Assembly: GCA_910578185.1 (NCBI GenBank)
Contig: CAJTPN010000015.1
Location: 1-64,000, forward strand
Source of the DNA: an uncultured Acetatifactor sp.
GTDB taxonomy: Bacteria; Bacillota; Clostridia; Lachnospirales; Lachnospiraceae
DNA: 64,000 bases
Direction of reading: 5' to 3'
Part shown: positions 60,674-64,000 of the stretch, one piece after another
Layout of the letters: every line of letters begins with the position of its first letter
Position numbering within the stretch: the stretch's first letter is position 1
Notes under the pieces: generated by a model
Databases searched by the model: none
Told to the model about the DNA's origin: nothing
The model's input: the letters and a program-made list of their open reading frames with translations, nothing else
Program-made: the position numbers and the translations under genes

Positions 60674-61765
60674 ATGAATAAACAGCAGATTTTAATTGTT
60701 GATGATGAGGAAGTGAACAGAGCGATACTGCAGTCCATGTTTCAGGATGAGCAGGATCAGTACGAGCTGCTGGAGGCGGCAAACGGAAAAGAAGCCATTG
60801 AGCATATTGAGAGCAGCCGTGATCTGGTGTTGGTCATGCTGGATTTGGTGATGCCTGTGGTGGATGGCTTTGGTGTGCTGGCATATATGAAAGAACGTGA
60901 TCTGCTGGACACAGTGCCGGTTATCCTGATTACCAGCGAAGCGGTACAGGACAGCGAGGACAAGGCATATTCCTACGGCGCTGCGGATGTGATACATAAA
61001 CCTTTTTATCCCCATATCGTAAAGAAAAGAAGCAAGAATATCATAGAGTTGTACCAGAATAAACATAATATGGAAGTGCGCTTGAAGGAGCAGGAGGAAG
61101 AGATCAGAGCTCAGGAGAAAGAGATTCGTGAGAACAACGAGTTTATGATCGAGGCGTTAAGCTCCGTGGTAGAGTCCAGAAGCGCGGAAACGGGAGAGCA
61201 TACCAGACGTATCAAATACTTTACCAGGATTATGCTGAAATATCTTATGAAGTATTTCCCCAAGTATGGTTTGACAGAAAGCCAGATCGACACAATCTCC
61301 AGAGCTGCGGCGCTGCATGATATCGGTAAGATCGGAATTCCTGACTCTATTTTGTTAAAGCCCGGTAAACTGACGCCTGAAGAATTTGAGATTATGAAGA
61401 CGCACACCACCATAGGGTGCGATATTTTGGAAAAGACATATAAAAATAAGTCGAGTGAATTTTATCGTTACAGTTATGAAATTTGCCGATATCATCATGA
61501 GAGATGGGACGGAAGAGGATATCCGGATCACCTGGTGGGGGAAGAGATACCAATCAGCGCACAGATTGTTGCCGTTGCGGATGTATATGATGCTTTGGTG
61601 AGTCCCAGGGTATATAAGAGCGCTTACGCCAATAACATAGCATATGAAATGATTATGAACGGGGAATGTGGTGAATTTTCATCAGATGTAATGGAATGCT
61701 TCGGGCTGGCCAAACAGGACTTCTTTAATATTGTTGAAGTAATTAAAATGTTTAGTTTTTCATGA
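60674..61765 (+). CDS. response regulator with active HD-GYP domain
   Basis: 363 residues from the ATG at 60674 (GTGGAG upstream); a GTG at 60662 is possible. Residues 1-120 are a receiver domain (IVDDEEVNR, phosphoacceptor Asp in LDLVMPVVDGFG, conserved Lys in HKPF). A coiled linker (130-160) leads to an HD-GYP domain with H215-D216 in LHDIGK and an intact HHERWDGRGYP, so it should hydrolyse cyclic-di-GMP when switched by phosphorylation. It is followed by the histidine kinase that may phosphorylate it. Confidence 0.92.
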   Translation: MNKQQILIVDDEEVNRAILQSMFQDEQDQYELLEAANGKEAIEHIESSRDLVLVMLDLVMPVVDGFGVLAYMKERDLLDTVPVILITSEAVQDSEDKAYSYGAADVIHKPFYPHIVKKRSKNIIELYQNKHNMEVRLKEQEEEIRAQEKEIRENNEFMIEALSSVVESRSAETGEHTRRIKYFTRIMLKYLMKYFPKYGLTESQIDTISRAAALHDIGKIGIPDSILLKPGKLTPEEFEIMKTHTTIGCDILEKTYKNKSSEFYRYSYEICRYHHERWDGRGYPDHLVGEEIPISAQIVAVADVYDALVSPRVYKSAYANNIAYEMIMNGECGEFSSDVMECFGLAKQDFFNIVEVIKMFSFS

Positions 61766-61771
61766 TATAAC

Positions 61772-61810
61772 AGGCAGCAAAGAAACCCTTACATTTCCTT
61801 GCTGCCTTTC
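61772..61810 (+). terminator. weak terminator between response regulator and kinase
   Basis: AGGCAGCAA (61772-61780) and TTGCTGCCT (61799-61807) form a 9-bp stem followed by TTTC; partial read-through into the kinase gene is likely. Confidence 0.5.
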
Positions 61811-61859
61811 ATGTGTTCGGAGGAAAAATCTGGAAGAGGTGGGGCAAAGGGGTGTGATT

Positions 61860-63293
61860 ATGGGAATGGGCGAAGGTAGTATATTTCCCGTAGAGGACGC
61901 ATTGGAAATGATTCTGATGTTCGACGGGGAAGGCGTTATTTCCTATGTGAACAATGCGGCAAAGAAAAAGCTGGAATACGGAGACGATCTATGCGGCAGG
62001 CATATTAAGGATGTGTTTCCCAATTTGTTTAAAGACAGGGAGAAGGACTTTGAGGCTGTGCCCCAAGGGGATGAGGCGCCGCGCAATCTTGTGGCATACC
62101 GCAGGAATATGACATGTTTTCCGGTGGAAGCAAGATTTATGGGTAGTAAATCCTGTCCAGGGGTATATATCTGCATGGCAAATGATATCCTGGAGAAGGA
62201 ATTCTTAAGCCGCGAGATTGAACAGGTGAGGCAGGAGGCCCAGGAGGCTCAGAAAGTAAAATCGGAATTTGTGGCGAATGTAACTCATGAGTTGAGGACG
62301 CCGGTAAACGGCATTCTGGGGAATGTGAAGGAACTGTTGGATCATGCGGATGCGATGGACGCACAGACGCTTAAATCCCTGAAGCTGATTGAACGCTGCT
62401 GTGGGGATATGCATAAGATCATCAACAATGTGCTGGATTTCTCCAAGCTGGAAGCGGGAAAGTTTACCCTGGAGCCAAGGCGGTTTCATTTCAGAAATAT
62501 GCTGGACTATGTGCGGTCAAAGCATATCAATAAGATCACGGAGAAGGGGCTGGGCTTCTTTATGACGGTTTCTCCCCAGATACCGGAATATATTATAGGG
62601 GATGAACTGCGTATCGGGCAGGTGTTGGATAATTTTTTGTCTAACGCGCTGAAATTTACGGCGGTGGGGAAGATTACCCTTGAGGTTCTCCGGACGGCCT
62701 GGGTGAACGACAAGATGGAGCTTTTCTTTATGGTGTCCGATTCGGGTATCGGGATAGACAAGGCGGATAAGGATAAGCTGTTCCAGAGCTTTTCCCAGGT
62801 AGACGCGTCCATTTCCAGAAAGTACGGCGGTACGGGGCTGGGACTGAATATCTGCAAACAGCTTGTGGAGCTGATGGGCGGCAGAGTGGAAGTGGAGAGC
62901 GAGAAGAATAAGGGAAGTACTTTCTCTTTCTCCATATGGGTAGGAATCAGCGAGGAGGATAAAGGCGCAGTGCCCGCGCAGGGAGAGGCGAAGACGATTC
63001 CGCTGTTTTCTGCTCAATCTATGGAAGAAGACGAGGAGCGGTTTGAAAATATCAGGAAGTTTGGCACACAGGAAAACAAGGAAAATTTGCAGAAAAATCT
63101 CTCCAAATTAATTTTGTGTGTGGAAATGGAAAACTGGGAGAAGGCGGAAATGTTTATGGAAACTATTCGCCAGCTTACAGAGGAAGCGCCTCAGGATGTG
63201 AAGCGTGCGGTTTTGAGGCTCAAAATGGCGATACAAAAGGAAAATTACGACAAGGTGACAGAAAATTATGAGGAGCTGAACAACTTGTTATGA
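61860..63293 (+). CDS. PAS-domain sensor histidine kinase
   Basis: 477 residues from the ATG at 61860, behind AAAGGGGTGTGATT. The N-terminal PAS domain (about 12-120) is cytoplasmic, since no membrane helix is present. The H-box THELRTP has the phosphoacceptor His143. The ATPase domain shows the N-box DNFLSNALKFT, DSGIGI and GGTGLGLNICKQLVELMGG. A helical C-terminal part of about 100 residues lacks a clear phosphotransfer histidine. It is likely partnered with the flanking response regulators and would sense an internal signal. Confidence 0.9.
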   Translation: MGMGEGSIFPVEDALEMILMFDGEGVISYVNNAAKKKLEYGDDLCGRHIKDVFPNLFKDREKDFEAVPQGDEAPRNLVAYRRNMTCFPVEARFMGSKSCPGVYICMANDILEKEFLSREIEQVRQEAQEAQKVKSEFVANVTHELRTPVNGILGNVKELLDHADAMDAQTLKSLKLIERCCGDMHKIINNVLDFSKLEAGKFTLEPRRFHFRNMLDYVRSKHINKITEKGLGFFMTVSPQIPEYIIGDELRIGQVLDNFLSNALKFTAVGKITLEVLRTAWVNDKMELFFMVSDSGIGIDKADKDKLFQSFSQVDASISRKYGGTGLGLNICKQLVELMGGRVEVESEKNKGSTFSFSIWVGISEEDKGAVPAQGEAKTIPLFSAQSMEEDEERFENIRKFGTQENKENLQKNLSKLILCVEMENWEKAEMFMETIRQLTEEAPQDVKRAVLRLKMAIQKENYDKVTENYEELNNLL

Positions 63294-63332
63294 TGGGAGG
63301 CTGTTGCGGGAAGAGGAGGTGGCTGCGGGAAT

Positions 63333-64000
63333 ATGGATGTCAGGACGAAGATGAATGAGGGGAAAATCCTTGTGGTGGACGATGTGGAAATCAACAGGAT
63401 TGTCCTGGAGGAAATCATAAAGGAAATGGGATACGATGTGGTGTCCGCAGAGAGCGGCGAAATGGCCTTGGAAATGATAAGGGAGTCCATGCCGCAGCTT
63501 CTTCTGACAGATATTTCCATGCCGGGGATGACCGGATATGAGCTGTGCAGAATCGTGAAAGGCGACAGAAAGACAAGAGATATTCCTGTGGTCTTTATTT
63601 CCGGTTTCAGTGATCCCAAAGACATAGTGGAAGGCTTTAGCCTGGGGGGAGCGGACTATATTACGAAGCCGTTTATCTCGGAGGTGGTGCAGGCCCGGGT
63701 GGGAGTCCATCTCCGTCTGAACCAGGCCAGCCGGGAGCTGAAAGAGATGAACAGAAAGCTTCAGGTGTCCATCAATGAACAGCTCAAACAGATGGAACAG
63801 GAGAAGAAAGATATTTTGTATGCTCTGGCCGATATTGCTGCGAGAAATTCGGCATATGAGATGGAGTATCTGGAAAGGCTGAGCCGGAACAGCAAGATAC
63901 TGGCCCAGGGGATGCAGCTTTCGCCGGTATTTGAAGATAAGGTTTCCGACTCCTATGTGGATACTATAGGGATTGCAGCGCCCTTGTGTGATATTGGAAA
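63333..64000 (+). CDS. response regulator with degenerate HD-GYP domain (partial)
   Basis: Truncated by the window end; 222 codons are visible. The start is ATG 63333, with ATG 63351 as an alternative. A receiver domain (VVDDVEINR, phosphoacceptor in LTDISMPGMTGYE, TKPF) is followed by a coiled linker and the beginning of an HD-GYP-type domain. The visible site reads APLCDIG, with Cys219 in place of the metal-binding His, so cyclic-di-GMP hydrolysis is doubtful. It follows the kinase by 39 bases and is likely co-transcribed. Confidence 0.85.
   Translation, partial: MDVRTKMNEGKILVVDDVEINRIVLEEIIKEMGYDVVSAESGEMALEMIRESMPQLLLTDISMPGMTGYELCRIVKGDRKTRDIPVVFISGFSDPKDIVEGFSLGGADYITKPFISEVVQARVGVHLRLNQASRELKEMNRKLQVSINEQLKQMEQEKKDILYALADIAARNSAYEMEYLERLSRNSKILAQGMQLSPVFEDKVSDSYVDTIGIAAPLCDIG

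Overview
The window looks like a chromosomal segment of an anaerobic Firmicute, most likely a Lachnospiraceae/Clostridia gut-type bacterium. The evidence is a spore-type SpoVG, glgC-glgD glycogen genes, a DnaD/DnaI replication pair, a QueT transporter, many GTG/TTG starts behind strong AGGAGG sites, a BclA-like collagen protein, and a very large secreted pectin-degrading enzyme. I saw no tRNA, rRNA, CRISPR array, transposase or phage genes. The sequence is mostly ordinary chromosome with small accessory insertions.

Layout. 1-7.6 kb: a complete F-type ATP synthase operon (atpZ-atpI-atpB-E-F-H-A-G-D-C) behind a good sigma-A promoter; the c subunit carries the residues of a Na+-binding site. 7.7-11.8 kb: a co-oriented group with a small unknown protein, a SAM-dependent methyltransferase and a membrane-anchored protein split by a frameshift. 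11.9-15.2 kb: an XRE regulator with membrane segments, queT (minus strand, long structured leader), a small membrane-anchored protein and a collagen-like protein. 15.5-20.7 kb (minus strand): murC, dnaD, dnaI and an enlarged PRPP synthetase, with an array of DnaA-box-like 9-mers in front of dnaD. 21-28.2 kb: glgC-glgD, spoVG, pth and mfd; a pair of interleaved inverted repeats precedes pth. 28.2-35.8 kb: a 35-codon small ORF with its own terminator, a PfkB kinase, two large polytopic membrane proteins (DUF6020-like and GT39-like), a MarR/flavoprotein pair and degV. 35.8-43.7 kb: HAD phosphatase, xth, a WYL regulator with a zinc-ribbon protein, a ZIP transporter, a histidine phosphatase and a PadR/DUF2812 pair. 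43.9-47.8 kb: an ABC exporter and a PocR-GGDEF-HD protein.

48.2-60.3 kb is dominated by one 3,932-codon secreted protein. It combines two SGNH/CE12-like esterase domains, a Flg_new repeat, several Ig-like repeats and a C-terminal family 11 rhamnogalacturonan lyase, which makes it a candidate all-in-one rhamnogalacturonan-I deacetylase/lyase. A decayed stretch of coding sequence continues past its stop codon. The window ends in a signalling cluster: a response regulator with an intact HD-GYP domain, a PAS histidine kinase, and a second response regulator whose HD motif reads CD and which runs off the end.

How the parts relate. The first 28 kb is largely housekeeping: energy, replication initiation, peptidoglycan, glycogen, translation and transcription-coupled repair. 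The second half is sensing and surface function: several small regulator-target pairs, each with a visible inverted-repeat operator, cyclic-di-GMP-type enzymes on both sides of the giant enzyme, and envelope membrane proteins.
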